Source of the DNA: Cycas panzhihuaensis
Taxonomy: Eukaryota; Cycadophyta
Reading direction: 5' to 3'
Length of the DNA stretch: 64,000 bases
NCBI GenBank assembly: GCA_023213395.1
Contig: CM041465.1
Location: forward strand, 160,649,741-160,713,740
Part shown: piece after piece, positions 23,650 through 35,531 of the stretch
Position numbering within the stretch: position 1 is the stretch's first letter
How the letters are laid out: each line of letters opens with the position of its first letter
Program-made: the position numbers and the translations under genes
Notes under the pieces: model-generated
What the model was told of the DNA's origin: nothing
What the model saw: the letters and a program-made list of their open reading frames with translations, nothing else
Databases searched by the model: none

Positions 23650-24600
23650 GAAGGACCTGGAATGTAGGAGGAGGTTGGTACTAGTGGCTCCAAAATTTAT
23701 CCAAGAGTCACTTGAGATGTACTAACTTCTTCTACTACTATAATTTGAGGTTGAGATAGAGTCAGGTCTTATGGTTCTTTTGTAAATATTACATCCCTTA
23801 TCATGTAATCTTGGTTACTAACTATATCAAATACTTTATAAGCTTTGCAACTAGGTACATAGCCAAGGAAGATATACTTTAGGCTCTTGTTATTAAGCTT
23901 CTTTTTATTGTCTTTTATGATATGTTTATATTTTATGCATCCAAGGATCTAAAGTATACTACAGATGGTTTTTGACCTAACCAAGCTTCTTTGGGACTAA
24001 TGTTCTTAACTACAACTGTGGGACTTATGTTGGTTAGGTAAGCAACTATGGCAATGGCATCAACCCAAAATCTAGTGGCAAGATTAACAACACTAAGCAT
24101 GGATTTTCCTTTGTTGATCAATGTTTGATTCATCCTTTTAGTTACACCATTTTACTAAGGTGTGTAAGGAGGAAAGAATTAATGTTAAATACCATGTTCC
24201 TTACAAAAGTTATTAAACTAGTTTGAAATGTATTCACCACCATTATCGAATCTAAGGATCTTGATTATCATTCTACTTTTATTTTCTATAGTAGCTTTGA
24301 ACTCTTTGATCTATCTAGGGCTTGATACTTGTTTCTTAAGAAATAGATCTATACTTTTCTTGAAAAGTCATCTATGAATACAATGAAATACCAAGTTCCA
24401 TTGAGAAATTGGATAGATGTAGGCCCACAAATATCTTAGTGGACTAACTGTAATGGTTGTGGAGCTCTCCATGCATTTTTAGAAGGGATTTTTTCTTTTT
24501 TCTACTTTCCCTTTAGGTAGGCCTTACAAATATTGTTGTATCTCTTATTTTTAGGTAAACCATGTACTATTTATAGCCTAAACATGAGGTTCAATCTTTG
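23650..24600 (-). pseudogene. copia copy B integrase
   Basis: The best open piece is 23,933-24,133: MNQTLINKGKSMLS, FWVDAIAIVAYLTNISPT, PKEAWLGQKPSV. It matches the region after the catalytic Glu in copia integrases ('NRT...AR.ML......FW.EA...A.Y..N..P......TP.E.W...KP'). A complementary copy of 'FDNGGEY' is visible at about 24,235-24,255. Catalysis would join element ends to target DNA. Frameshifts and stops are frequent. Confidence 0.8.
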
Positions 24601-24605
24601 CATAT

Positions 24606-24842
24606 TCAAATGACATAGGTGTTGATGCTATATGTGGTCTTTGGAGCTATTGTAGTGAAACTATCCTTTGAATGGGAGCATTCACTTAGTTCTTGTATAT
24701 AGGGAAACTCTTCATCAATTACATCCTTTATCTTATTAGGTTGAGTTGTGTTGGCCATTAAATAGGATTTATTTTGTGGAGTAGTAGTAAGGGAGATAAC
24801 ATCTAGCCTATATAAGCTACCATCTTCATGTCCTATAGCCAT
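24606..24842 (-). pseudogene. copia copy B GAG-preintegrase fragment
   Basis: A 78-codon open stretch starting MAIGHEDGSLYRLDV. 'G....GLY.L' is the usual signature of the short region between protease and integrase in copia Pol. It lies between the protease remnant and the integrase on the same strand. The HHCC zinc-binding residues are not in this open piece. Confidence 0.65.
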
Positions 24843-25169
24843 AAGTCTGCCTATTGCATGGTCTATAATTTTGTAAATACCTTGGCTAAAGAGGACATAT
24901 TAGTTTTGCTTGTCCATTTAGCTAATAGAAGGTAAGTTAATCTTCATACTAGATGTAAGGAGTATATTACTGATGTGGTATCTAATTTTAGAGTCCTTTA
25001 ATATTATTAGTACCCTACTAATTATGGTCATATTATAAGTTAATTTATCCCCAAATGTGATACTTTGAGTATTGATTAGTTAGGTCTCTTCCAACATCTT
25101 TTATGAACCTATCATGTGTCTCATTACACCAAAGTTTAGGAGCTAGTAGTCTCATCAAGTTGTAAAGAA

Positions 25170-26560
25170 AGTGTTGCAAAGAATAGGTTATGGGAGGAGG
25201 GGTCCTGACAATCTCCCATGCTGCCTTCTTATTGTTGATTATTCTACTAGTTCCTTTGATTTCTATTGGAGAATTATTATATGTTTTGAGGTTTTTGCCT
25301 TGTATAGGTCTAGGATTCTAATTCAGTTAATAGAATTAGCCTTGTGGTTGGTATGATGGCCCTCCTTGTGGATAGTAAGGGCCTTTTTATTATGGAATAG
25401 GATCACCTTGTTAATAATAGAGGCCTTCTTATAATGGGAAAGGGGCTCCTTGAGGAGGGTATGGTCCTCCTTATTGATATCCTTATCTTTGTTGAGTGTA
25501 ACTAGGACCTTCTAAATGGTATGAGGATGCTCTTTATTGATAGATGGGGGGTGGTTATTGATAATATGGCCTATATACTTGGCTCCCTTAGTTTTATAAG
25601 AGTTATAAATTACTCTATTGTCTCTTATATTCAACAACTAGATGTCTAGTTTTTCCACAGTAGAGGCAGGTGACATTGGGTTTGCCCTACTGATTCTTTT
25701 AAAATTATCCTTGTATTTAGTGCTAAGACTGTTAAGGTTGCTGAGTTGGATAGGAGGAGGAAGAGGTACCGACTAGTTATTGTTACTACTGAGTTGGTTA
25801 CTAATGTGACTCTTATAATATGGAGAGAGTCCAAGTGTTGAGTTAGATCTTATTACTGACCAAGTTGTTAGGCTACTCTATTGATAATATTACTTTTTCT
25901 TGAGTTTTAGGCTATAAAGATAGGACCTGAGTCAGATGTGGATGTCACCCTTAGTTGGTTGAGTATATTCCCATCTCATAGTAAGAGCCCCTTAAAGGTT
26001 ATAAAGTTAATCTTAAAATAATTATTATGTAACTTGGATACAAAAGAGTTTTATTCAATAGGTAGAATGTTAATGATGCTAGAGATTAAATCAAGGTTGA
26101 AAGATGGCTCACCAAGGATAATTAAATAGTTTCTAATTATTTTTACTTCAATTAAATGGTTGATAATATTTTACGTAAAATGTATTATAAATAGATGGGA
26201 TTTGAGCATTAAAGATCTTGATTCATCCTTTCTCTCATAAAGGGCACAAAGTATGTTCCATGCCTCATGAGATATTTAAACAATTCCAACGTTTTGATCC
26301 ACTTAGTCTTCAAAAACCAGGTGGAAGAAGGATAATACAATGTTTTCCTTAGCTTTGAAGTTTACTAAGGCTATAAGATATAGTGGGATTATTTTAGTAG
26401 AATCATTAGGGCCTTTTGAAGGTACAGGAAGGGGTATATCCCTATTAATAAAGGCCCAAAATTCTTTTATGATGAGTAAGTTTTTAACTTATTTCCTCCA
26501 TGGTAAAGTTATTTATGCCATTGAGTTTAATGGTTTTAGAAAAGAGAAATAATAATGACA
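25170..26560 (-). pseudogene. copia copy B Gag with CCHC knuckle and Tyr/Pro/Gln-rich tail
   Basis: The likely start is the ATG near 26,557 (MSLLFLFSKTIKLNG), which resembles the family's 'KLNG.NY..W' opening. A zinc knuckle is visible at about 25,675-25,630: TCLYCGKTRHLVVEYK, where the final Cys has become Tyr. Between the knuckle and the protease, 25,530-25,340 encodes a run of short units such as GPYYPQGGPSYQPQG and GGPYPPQGAPFPL, period about 10-12 residues. Gag would form the particle. The gene is broken by stops. Confidence 0.65.
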
Positions 26561-26649
26561 TGTTTCAAAGGCTTTTATGTTTGATTTTATGTCTTTAAAG
26601 GTTTATGTAATAAGATGCTAATCTACCTAAGCAGCTACTAATCTAGGAT

Positions 26650-27690
26650 TTTAAGGCCAAGGGTCTCTAAGAAAGTTCTCAATTACTATCCTATCTAGTG
26701 GCACTTACCTACAAGTGGAAAACTAAGGACATAATACACCAATACATGAGATCAAGGGCTCGATATATCTTAGTACATGGGTTGTAAGGAATATCTTAAT
26801 ACCTCTCTAATTTGTTTCCTCAACTATACTAGACTTATGCCTAATGACAGATCTAGTGGTGAGAAGTTATCTAACCAAGACACTCACCCCCTTGGGTCTA
26901 GCCCAGTCTCGAAACTCTAAAAGGATAAGGTCTCCACCTTATCTTGCCACCTAACATACCTGATGGCCAATGGTTTATTCAATAAATTAGAGTACACTAA
27001 TAACATGTGTGGGGAGGTAACTTTAGAGGTCCTAACCATTCCCCTTACAATGTTGGAAAAGGAGGTTTAATTTAGGAATTATCCTTTCAATGTGGGTTTC
27101 TTATAAATATAAGGTTCTTTTTTAAATAGTAAATGAAATAAAGATGAAATAAAGAAAATTAAAAAGTCAAAGATAGGTTTAGAAAGCTCTTTGATGGGTC
27201 AAGATCAAGAGTGAACTTTGTTAAACTTCCAAGAGTAACACCTACATAAGAAATAATACCATACATTAATTAGCCTTAAAAAATAAAATTAAATAATAAA
27301 AAAAGATTAGCCATAACCTAGACTAGCAAAAGAACTTCAAAGAAACTGAAATAAGCCTTTAAAACTTAAGAAATAAGGTTAAAGAAACTCAAATATGAAG
27401 GCTAACTTTAGTAACTAATATCTCAATAAACCAACTCTAAATCTAACCTAATCAGATTCTAAACTATAAAGCTCTAAAACTAATTTTCAATGGTCTAAAT
27501 GGTTCATAAATCAGACATACAATTATTAAGATATAACCAAAATAGTGCAGGTACCTTTTTATATCAAAAAAGAAGTGAGGATGGGGTTAAGCCCCTTCTA
27601 AAATTAGTCTTTAGTTGCCTACTGGTTGTATGTGACCAACCACTAACATAGCTAGGGGGATAGTGGGCTTAAAAACTTATCAAAAGTAAC
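26650..27690 (-). repeat. family I leader module of copy B
   Basis: Non-coding and aligned by eye along its length with 1,545-2,640 of copy A. The best-conserved blocks are around 26,885-26,960 and 27,000-27,080. The right end coincides with the start of the minus-strand antisense-gene relic at about 27,770, which marks a junction between two elements. Confidence 0.65.
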
Positions 27691-27769
27691 TCAATGATTT
27701 TTGAATTTGTAAAATTGATTAATTTTTTTCTCTCCTCCCTATGGCTTTTAGTAAGCCTCTTGAGTAGCT

Positions 27770-28930
27770 CCCCCCTCTCCAGCTCTTCTCTGTTTATTCC
27801 TACCTTATCTATTAGCTAATCCTAGCTCCATACTCTAAATGGAGCCTCTTCTCCCATCCATAAGTGCACTACCTTCTATCCTGAGTACCTGGTGACTCTC
27901 TCCTACTCCACCACTAGACGGGGCACCTCCTTGTACTTCCTCCTTATCTCCTCTACTAACTCTCCTACCACATGCTCCTCCATCATGACCTCTCCCTCTC
28001 CCTTGTTTGGTTGTAAGAGCCTCCTTTGTTGTCACCCGCTCTGTGGCATCCATCTCATCGTCACTCCACATTGGAAGCCTTGAGTAAGTATCCTCTATGA
28101 GCTACCTCCTTGTCATCCTACTCAGAAGAGGACTATGAGTGCCTTTTGCCATTATAGCTAGCTTGTTATGGATCCATGATATTATATACCATTTATTCAT
28201 CCCTAAATACATTAGCGTCATCTCTCTTGGCTATCCTCATATAAGTGGAATGTGATCGTATAACCAGCACATCAGGATGGAACTATATGATAAACTGCCT
28301 CTCCCCACCCTCCTGATCTTGGACAATTAGTGGCTAATTCTATTAACTACATACTACCCCTAGTTGATCTGAATCCCCTGATCACATCGCCTTAGCACTC
28401 TTGTCCACTGAACTTGGATCCCCATGAAGTTCTCCATCCTCACTATCCTATAGATAATGATTAAGATGATGATCCTCCACATTATTAGGATCCTGTCTAC
28501 TGTCTTAATAGCCTCAACTGAGATCCTAGGCTGATCTATTTGATCAACAAACTTTGTCAGATACTCACTACATGCTATCTAGGACTCCTCCTATGTTACT
28601 CAAATAAGATAAGCCCTCTGTCCATATCAGCTAACCTCTAGGATCCTCCTCACATGCCTTGAAGTGATCTGGATGTCCCCAATCACTTATTCTCTAAAAG
28701 TGTTATGCTGTAGGACCTAACAACTGATGAAGTTATTTAGTATCTCATGCTCCATGATGAGTTGGGTGGACCCACTCACCTGTCAGAGGCTACACACTCT
28801 CAAAATTTCCCACCCTACCTTGTCAAGTTAACTAATATACTTCCCAATGGTTATTCCTTCATTCTCGTGAGTCTCTACTCTCTCTAAGGCCTACATCAAA
28901 TCAATTACAATTTGTTAGTAACTTGTCTTA
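27770..28930 (-). pseudogene. relic of the Tat-element antisense gene (second, older copy)
   Basis: One minus-strand frame (codon ends at multiples of 3) can be followed for some 350 codons from about 28,885 to 27,835, broken by about a dozen stops, many of them TAG. Its parts are a long predicted-helical region (for example WTRVLRRCDQGIQIN near 28,415), the block GRGSLSYSSILMCWLYDH (28,306-28,253), an acidic WSDDEMD (28,068-28,048) and a Gly/Arg-rich tail ending at 27,835. The young Tat element has the matching block GRGGLSYSTLL-x-CWYFDHF at 49,746-49,802, followed by WDSDDEAGG. The function is unknown. Confidence 0.65.
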
Positions 28931-29649
28931 TCTTAAAATTTTAATTTTTTCAAGTTTCATTCACTAAAAGTTTAAAAATATGACTAGCTAACTAAAAACG
29001 CAACTTCAAAGTGAAAATGCGGCTTCTTCCAATGGACCTAAATACTAAAATTATGTTTTTCATAGACTTGTTATATTTTTCAGTTATTAGTTATGTTTTT
29101 AGTGTATTGGTGGCACTTTTTTCACTATATTATTGCATTTTTCATTAAAGATTTGAAGAATAAAAAAAATGACATGTTTTACTCACCAGGTACCTATCTC
29201 TCTCCTTCATCTCGATGATTGAGATCCTGTGAAGCTGGTCTCCTACTAGAAAGAGCTCGTAATCACTCTTGAAAATGAGATAATAACCTTTGGATCTCTC
29301 ATTTCCTCCCCCTCTCATGTGTGAAAATAAAACCTTTTCATGACTATTTTCTTACATATAGTAAGGCCCTTTTCTCATTTTCTCCTTGTTGAATCCTCCT
29401 TAGCACTCATGGAGTTGATCAAAGTAGGATATACCTTCTTTCAATTACTATTCTTGTTAAATCAACATCAAATATCTGAGAATATGTATGCTTGTTTTGA
29501 TAAAAGTAAATTATTTTTTTGCCATATAATGGTAATCATTAGAGCTCTTTCTTCCTTTTGGAGATACGATTTATCATCAAAATCTATTTCACATGCTAAT
29601 TTTTAATATTTATCTTTAAAAAGAATGATACTCTTAGCCTTATGGCCTA

Positions 29650-29970
29650 TTAATGAGTATAAACTATGATAGGATTAACACTCTAAGCTTGCTTTTACTT
29701 GTTGATGAGCTTAAACTACGATAGGATTTTAGTTCTAAACCTCTTTCCACATGTTAATGAGCTAAAACTATGATAGGATCAGTGCTTTGAGGTCTTTTTA
29801 CCTATTAATGAGACTAAACTATGATAGAGAACCTTATGAATTTGATTATTAATGAGGCTAAACTAAGATAATCAACCTTTGAAAGCCCTCACCCCATTAA
29901 CGAGGCTAAACTATGATGGGTTTAATCTAAAAAGTCACCTGTTAATGAGCTAGTAAACTATGACAGTCTA
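29650..29970 (+). repeat. sub-array 1 in unit 1: about 55-bp units with a TTAATGAG...TAAACTATGAT core
   Basis: Seven or so imperfect units spaced 45-60 bp, each with [TG]TTAATGAG-x-CTAAACTATGATAG. The equivalent array in unit 2 is at about 31,395-31,725. Confidence 0.8.
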
Positions 29971-30039
29971 TCCTTTTTTCTCTAGAAAAAAAATTTCCCT
30001 CTAATGTGTGGTTAAAGAGAGACAAACTATGACCCATTG

Positions 30040-30370
30040 TATAGTAAAGTTCCATCCAATTTGTGGGCAATAGGTAGTATTCATTTGGTGATAAAGTCCC
30101 ATCTAGTTTATGGGCATGTTATATGATAATCAAGTCCCATCTAGTTTGTGAGTGCTAGGTAAGTATTTGGTGATGTTAGATGCCCAGTCCTTTTGGCAAA
30201 AAGATGAATGTAGTGACATTTTGGTGATGAATACCTAATCCTTTTGGGTAAGTCCTTGATGATTAATAGATACCTAGTCCTTTTGGGTAGCTTTATAGTG
30301 ATTAAGTGCCTAGTACTTTTGGGCAAGAGGTATAAGTAGCGATATTTTAGTAGGAGATGCCTTGAATTTT
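30040..30370 (+). repeat. sub-arrays 2 and 3 in unit 1
   Basis: First, three units with the core AAGTCCCATCTAGTTTGTGG spaced about 50 bp (30,040-30,160). Then about five units with the core TACCTAGTCCTTTTGGGTA spaced about 45-60 bp (30,180-30,370). Both recur in unit 2 at about 31,795-32,170, where sub-array 3 has an extra unit near 32,045-32,085; this accounts for the longer offset in the right half. Confidence 0.8.
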
Positions 30371-32606
30371 TGGGTAGATTTGCTAGTAGGACTTCGTTTC
30401 ATCTTGTTATCGTATGGATTTCATTTCATGTTAGATCATAGAGTTACGTTACCTCATCATCCATTGCATTTCATTTTGTTTCTATCACCCTGACTAGAAT
30501 GATGATCACTTGTATCATTGCCACCTCTCAGCATCCTATCTCTCTACTTAGAATAAGAGCATCAGGTATTAAGAGGGTAAATGTTTCACTAAAACTTAGC
30601 CTCTTGAGTTGTATTTGATATGTATTAGTAAGTCTTGATTTATTTATGTATAATTTCATGCAAAATGAATGATGAATTTGCTTGATCATAGATCAGGCCA
30701 TGTTTTGTTGAAGTGATGTATGAATTTCAATTAATGAAATATGATGAATGATGATATGACTTGTACTTTTTACTACTATCCACTAATGATGTGAATTATG
30801 GTATTAAAGTTTTCACTAACTTGTCATATTTTTCATTTATCGGTTATGTTTTTAGTGCACTGGTGGCACGTTTTGCACTATATTATTGCATTTTTCATTA
30901 AATATTTGAAGAATAAAAAAATGGCATGTTTTTATTCACTAGGTACCTAGCTCTCAGCTTCATCTCGATGATCGAGACCTTATGAAGTTGTTCTCCTACT
31001 AGAAAGAGCTCGTAATCACTTTTGAAAATGAGATAATGGCCTTTGGGTCTCTCGTTTTCTCCCCCTCTCATGTATGAAAATGAAACCTTTTCATGACCAT
31101 TTTCTTACATATAGTGAGGCCCTTTTCTCATTTTCTCCTTGTTGAATCCTCCTCAACACTCATGGAGTTTATCAAAGTAGGATATACCTTCTTTCAATCA
31201 CTATTCTTGCTAAATCAACATCAAATATATGAGAATATGCATGTTTGTTTTGATAAAGATAAATTATTATTTTCTCATATAATGGTAATCATTAGAGCTC
31301 TTTCTTCCCTTTGGAGATACGATTTATTATTAGAATCTACTTCACATACTAATTTTTAATATTTATCTTCAAAAGGAATGATACTCTTAGCCTTTTTGCC
31401 TATTAATAAGTCTAAACTATTACAGGATTAATGCTTTGAGCTTACTTTTACCTGTTGATGAGCCTAAACTATGATAGAATTTTAGTTCTGAACCTCTTTC
31501 CACCTGTTAACGAGCTAAAACTATGATAGGATCAATGCCCTAAGGTCTTTTTACTTCTTAATGAGCCTAAACTATGACAAGGAACCCTCCGAATTTGATT
31601 ATTAATGAGGCTAAACTAAGATAATCAACCTTGGAAAGCCCTCACCCCATTAACGAGACTAAACTATGATGGGTTTACTCAAAAAAGTCACCTATTAATG
31701 AGCTAGTAAAAAATGATAGTCTATCCTTTTTTCTTTAGCAAAAAGATTGCCCTCTGATGTGTGGTTAAAGAGAGACAAACTATGACCCATTATGTAATAA
31801 AGTTCCATCTAGTTTATGGGCAATAGGTAGTATTCATTTAGAAGTGAAGTCCCATCTAGTTTATGGGCATGTTATATGATAATTGAGTCCCATCTAGTTT
31901 GTGGGTGCTAGGTAAGTATTTGGTGACATTAGATGCCTAGTCCTTTTGGGCAAAAAGATGAATGTAGTGACATTTTGGTGATGAATACCTAATCCTTTTG
32001 GGTAAGTGCTTGATGACTAATAGATACCTAGTCCTTGTGGATAACGTTTTAGTGATGTCAGATACCCAGACCTTTTGGGTAGCTTTATAGTGATTAGGTG
32101 CCTAGTCCTTTTGGGTAAGTGGTATAAGTAGCGATATTTTGGTAGGAGACACCTAGCCTTTTTGGGTAGATTTATTAGTAGGAACTTCGTTTGATCTTAT
32201 TGTCATACAGATTTCATTTTATGTTAGATTATAAACTTATGTTACCTCATCATCCATGCATTTCATTTGGTTTCTATCACCCTGACTAGAATGACGATCA
32301 CTTGTATCATTGCCACTTCTTATCATCATATCTCTCTTCTTAGAATAGGAGCCTCAGGTATTAAGGGGATAAATATTTCACTAAAACCTAACCTCTTGAG
32401 TTGTATTTGACTTGTATTGGTAAGTCTTGATTTATTTATGTATAATTTCATGGAAAATGAATGATGAATTTGCTTGATCATAGACTAGGTCATGTTTTGT
32501 TGAAGTAATGTATGAATTTTAGTTAATGAAATATGATGAATGATGATATGACTTGTATTTTTTACTACTATCTACCAATGACATGAACTATGGCATCAAA
32601 GTTTTC

Positions 32607-34480
32607 TTTCATGGTTATGACCTCATTCTTCCTTTAAAATTTGTTATTCTTTACATCATTTTTTAAGATTTTGTCTAATTTTATCGTTTATTATCTTTTT
32701 GGGCTTGTATTTAATACTTTTTACCTTAGTCTAGGTTTATCTACTCACTGATGGAGTTATTTTCATGATTGAATTCTCATCTAATATCAAATTTTTATAT
32801 TTTTTCATCAATTTTTATCTCCTCTATTATGACATTTTTGGCACTGCCAAAAACATGGCCTATCATGTTTTTAGAATAAAATCGCATTTTTGGTAGGTGA
32901 AAAACATGACTGGTCACATTTTTTATTATCATGCAAGAAAAACTCAGGAAGTGTACTAAAATTTTATATTTTGCTACTTAGATTTAGTGGAATTTGATTC
33001 TTTTAATGCCTAGAATTACTCTCCAATCTTTTATGATTGTGAATAGAGAAATTAGAGGTGATTTTGCTTAGGTTTTATGTGAATTTTTAGAGTTTTTTAG
33101 AGATTTCTTGAAGACTATTACTGTAAGATTGAAACTTGATCTTTTTGAAGACTTTTGGGTGAAATCTTAAAGGAGTTTTGATGTTGTGTTGCTAGCATTT
33201 GAATATTGATAGTTTGAGATTCAATCTTTTAGATTTTTATCAAGTTTTATGCCTCAAACTCTTTCCAATTTGGTAAGATCTTTCCTATTGTGTTCCTAAC
33301 TTATTTTACAATACTTTCAAGGTGTTTTTATTTTTTACTCAGAAAGTCTTCTTTTCTTTGGATGATTTTTTTAGTAATCTCGTATTGGTTTCAGACTTTA
33401 AAACATACACTAAAAGGCTAGCCCTTTATGGGGTTCCTTAAGGGTAGACTAGGGTGGAGTATGGTCATCTCTCCACTATTCATCTAGCTATCCCTTTCTA
33501 CTCTTTTAGAATAATCTATATTTCAATCAGTTTTTCGTTCTCTTTTAGAATTGTTGGGCTCTAGTTTAGCCTCTTTTGGTTGTTATTCTCCTTCTTTGAT
33601 TTGCTTGAAAGGAAAGTTTGTGGAAGAAAATTGATCAGCTGCAAAGAAAATGGTCATTCTGAGGCATTCATTATAATAGGAAAGAACTTGTTTTCTCATA
33701 ACTTTATGGTTCCATTGATTTTCACTTTCAAGTTGGTTGCTGTACCTTTTAAAAGAAAAGTTGAGAATAATGAATATTAAAAACATCTTTGATTTTCAGT
33801 TTTGCAAAGGGTTCAAAGATCCTTTTAGAGCTCTTACTACTCTAATTATGATAGAACCATTGGAATTAGTTTTTCATGTGAATGTTATTATTCAGATTTG
33901 TGGTTTACTTATCATCTCATAGGTCTGAAAAGTATTTGCAAGTAGTAGTAACATATTCAAGATCTCTCTCTCTCTTTGGATCATTCATCACCTCTTTTCA
34001 AAGAATTAGTTGCATGCAAAGAAGGATGAAGTATGTTGACTAGTTTTGCATGTTAATTGGCTTCTTTGAAAAAACTTGCACAAAGATCATATAGTAAGTT
34101 TTAGCTTTTCATAGCATCATTCCTTTATGAAATGAAGTATGCATATTGCATATAGGAAATTCATTTCATAGTTGCATATGTATCTTTCATTTAAAAAAAA
34201 AAAAAAAAGAGAAAACTTACATACATCTCTTCTAGTTTGTTTGCTTTTGATTACTAAAAATAAAAAATAAAAAGTATATGTGGGCTTGATATTTTAGTCT
34301 CTTTGGTTGTTTATATTTGTCTTACTTTCTTGGTTTTGTTTCTTTGTTGTTATCATATCAAAACCCAAAGAGAAAAAGAAGAAACAAAAAAAACAAAAGA
34401 AAGAAAGGGAAAAGACATCAAAAAGGAAGAAAAATAAAGTGAATATAAACTAAGATAAGAAATGAAATAAGACAAACCAC
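32607..34480. other. unassigned AT-rich region
   Basis: No coding domain recognised. Notable points are A/T-rich motifs of the form AAAAACATG and GCATTTTT at 32,830-32,935 that also occur at 28,980-29,160, a CT run at 33,962-33,975, a poly-A run at 34,194-34,209 and a strongly purine-rich plus strand at 34,365-34,440. Overlapping open stretches at 33,580-33,922 have no family resemblance. Some of this may be the 3' end of the chromovirus fragment to the right. Confidence 0.5.
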
Positions 34481-34489
34481 CTTTCCATT

Positions 34490-35118
34490 AGCTTACCATC
34501 TCCTACATCTAAGTAGAACTCAAAAGGTTAAAATGATTATATGAGAGGAATCCCTACGAAGGACATTAAGGATACTATTAGTGCAACTCTAAACTTAGAA
34601 TTCCTTCATCATGTCATGTAGGTTAGTAGATTCTATTACCCCATTTCATATCTACACCTTTCATCACATCCATTCATACTTAGTTAGATGGCACTACTAG
34701 GTGAAGACTCCTTTTTAGGAGTTGGATAAAGACGGTCCCTTAGGTCTTCTTGAACTTTATGTCTTCCAATTTTAATTAAAATAAGAATCGAGAGATATTA
34801 AGTTTAGGTCCTCTTAAGAACCTCTAACTAATTACTAACTTATTCAATGATTTCAAAAGTCTTAGATCTTAAAGGTTTTAGCTTTTAACCTTGTCCTTAC
34901 AACCTCTCTTTATTAAGATATGACTAAACTTCATCTCTAATATGGAATTTATGATTTTACCTATGTTGGTTATATCTTATTTTGTACTTGACTTAGTTTA
35001 ATTTTAATTTCTCTTGCACTTTGAAATAGATTTATTAAATCTTATAAGAATTTGATTGATCTACTAGATAGAATTAGTAATTTATTCACTAAATCTTTAA
35101 TATACTTTATAAATACAT
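34490..35118 (-). pseudogene. chromovirus integrase C-terminal relic
   Basis: Minus-strand reading near 34,930-34,830 gives YLNKERL, GQG, KLKPLRSKTFEIIE and VSN, which fit the plant gypsy pattern '[VLD]W..L.KER....G...KLK...YGPF.[IV]...[VI].[DN]NA'. This segment follows the integrase core and precedes the element's 3' end. The rest of pol would lie to the right but is cut off by the LTR of copia copy C at 35,119. Heavily decayed. Confidence 0.55.
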
Positions 35119-35295
35119 TGTAAATATTAGTCATTTTAATAACATAATATTATAAAGTACAAATGTATTTAAGTTATAAGTTTTAGTTTAAGGGGTTAAA
35201 TGCCTATGCCTTTTATTGTAACTCTCTCACACATGTGTGCCACTTGCCCACCATGTATGACCTCTATATTGATTATATATTGAGGCCCTCTCTTA

Positions 35296-35341
<46 letters not shown>

Positions 35342-35518
35342 TGAGATAGGTTACATATTGTGTAAGGTGTGTTTATGCTAATAAAGAGTTATTTTGGCAT
35401 TTAAACCTAAATTTTACCTATGCAATTTCTTGTGCTTTGATCTTGCTTATGTGCTTATGATTATCAATTTTTAGTGATTAGATCTTAGCAAAGAGAATAG
35501 GAAATCTATTTTCTCTCA
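35119..35518 (+). repeat. probable 5' LTR of copy C
   Basis: Starts TGTAAATATTAG, ends TTTTCTCTCA, about 400 bp, and resembles the copy B 3' LTR at both ends. It contains a (TA)n microsatellite at about 35,300-35,339. TGGTATCAAAG at 35,521-35,531 directly downstream is a good primer-binding site. Confidence 0.6.
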
Positions 35519-35520
35519 CT

Positions 35521-35531
35521 TGGTATCAAAG
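35521..35531 (+). promoter_or_regulatory. primer-binding site of copy C
   Basis: TGGTATCAAAG differs by one base from the canonical TGGTATCAGAG and lies three bases after the LTR end. Confidence 0.6.

Larger units (their letters stand above)
21506..27690 (-). mobile_element. Ty1/copia family I, copy B (nearly full internal region, 5' LTR missing)
   Basis: Read on the minus strand: leader (27,690-26,650), gag (about 26,560-25,170), protease and preintegrase (about 25,160-24,600), integrase (24,600-23,650), reverse transcriptase (about 23,400-22,600), RNase H (about 22,600-21,940), polypurine tract (21,915-21,907) and 3' LTR (21,906-21,506). The leader matches copy A. The leader stops against another element's gene at about 27,690, before any primer site or 5' LTR, so the copy is 5'-truncated or interrupted. 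All genes are broken. Confidence 0.8.
29065..32606. repeat. two-unit direct tandem repeat of about 1.77 kb
   Basis: Unit 1 is about 29,065-30,815 and unit 2 about 30,818-32,606. The offset is 1,753 bp in the left part and about 1,792 bp in the right part because of indels. Matching 88-codon open stretches (29,340-29,606 and 31,093-31,359, both starting MTIFLHIVRPFSHFLLVESS) are repeat partners. They have no known domain and I do not call them genes. Each unit has internal arrays described separately. It lies just downstream (in element sense) of the antisense-gene relic, where plant Tat/Ogre elements are known to carry variable tandem repeats. Confidence 0.85.

Noticed and set aside
29340-29606. 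Conserved 88-codon open frame, repeated at 31,093-31,359
   Set aside because: Its conservation is explained by the tandem duplication, and changes between copies fall at all codon positions. No domain.
29650-32170. CRISPR-like short repeats
   Set aside because: Spacing is irregular, the repeat cores are degenerate, and the genome is clearly eukaryotic.
33580-33922. Three overlapping open frames as a possible host gene
   Set aside because: Both strands are open by chance in the same interval, no start context, no known domain and no codon pattern.
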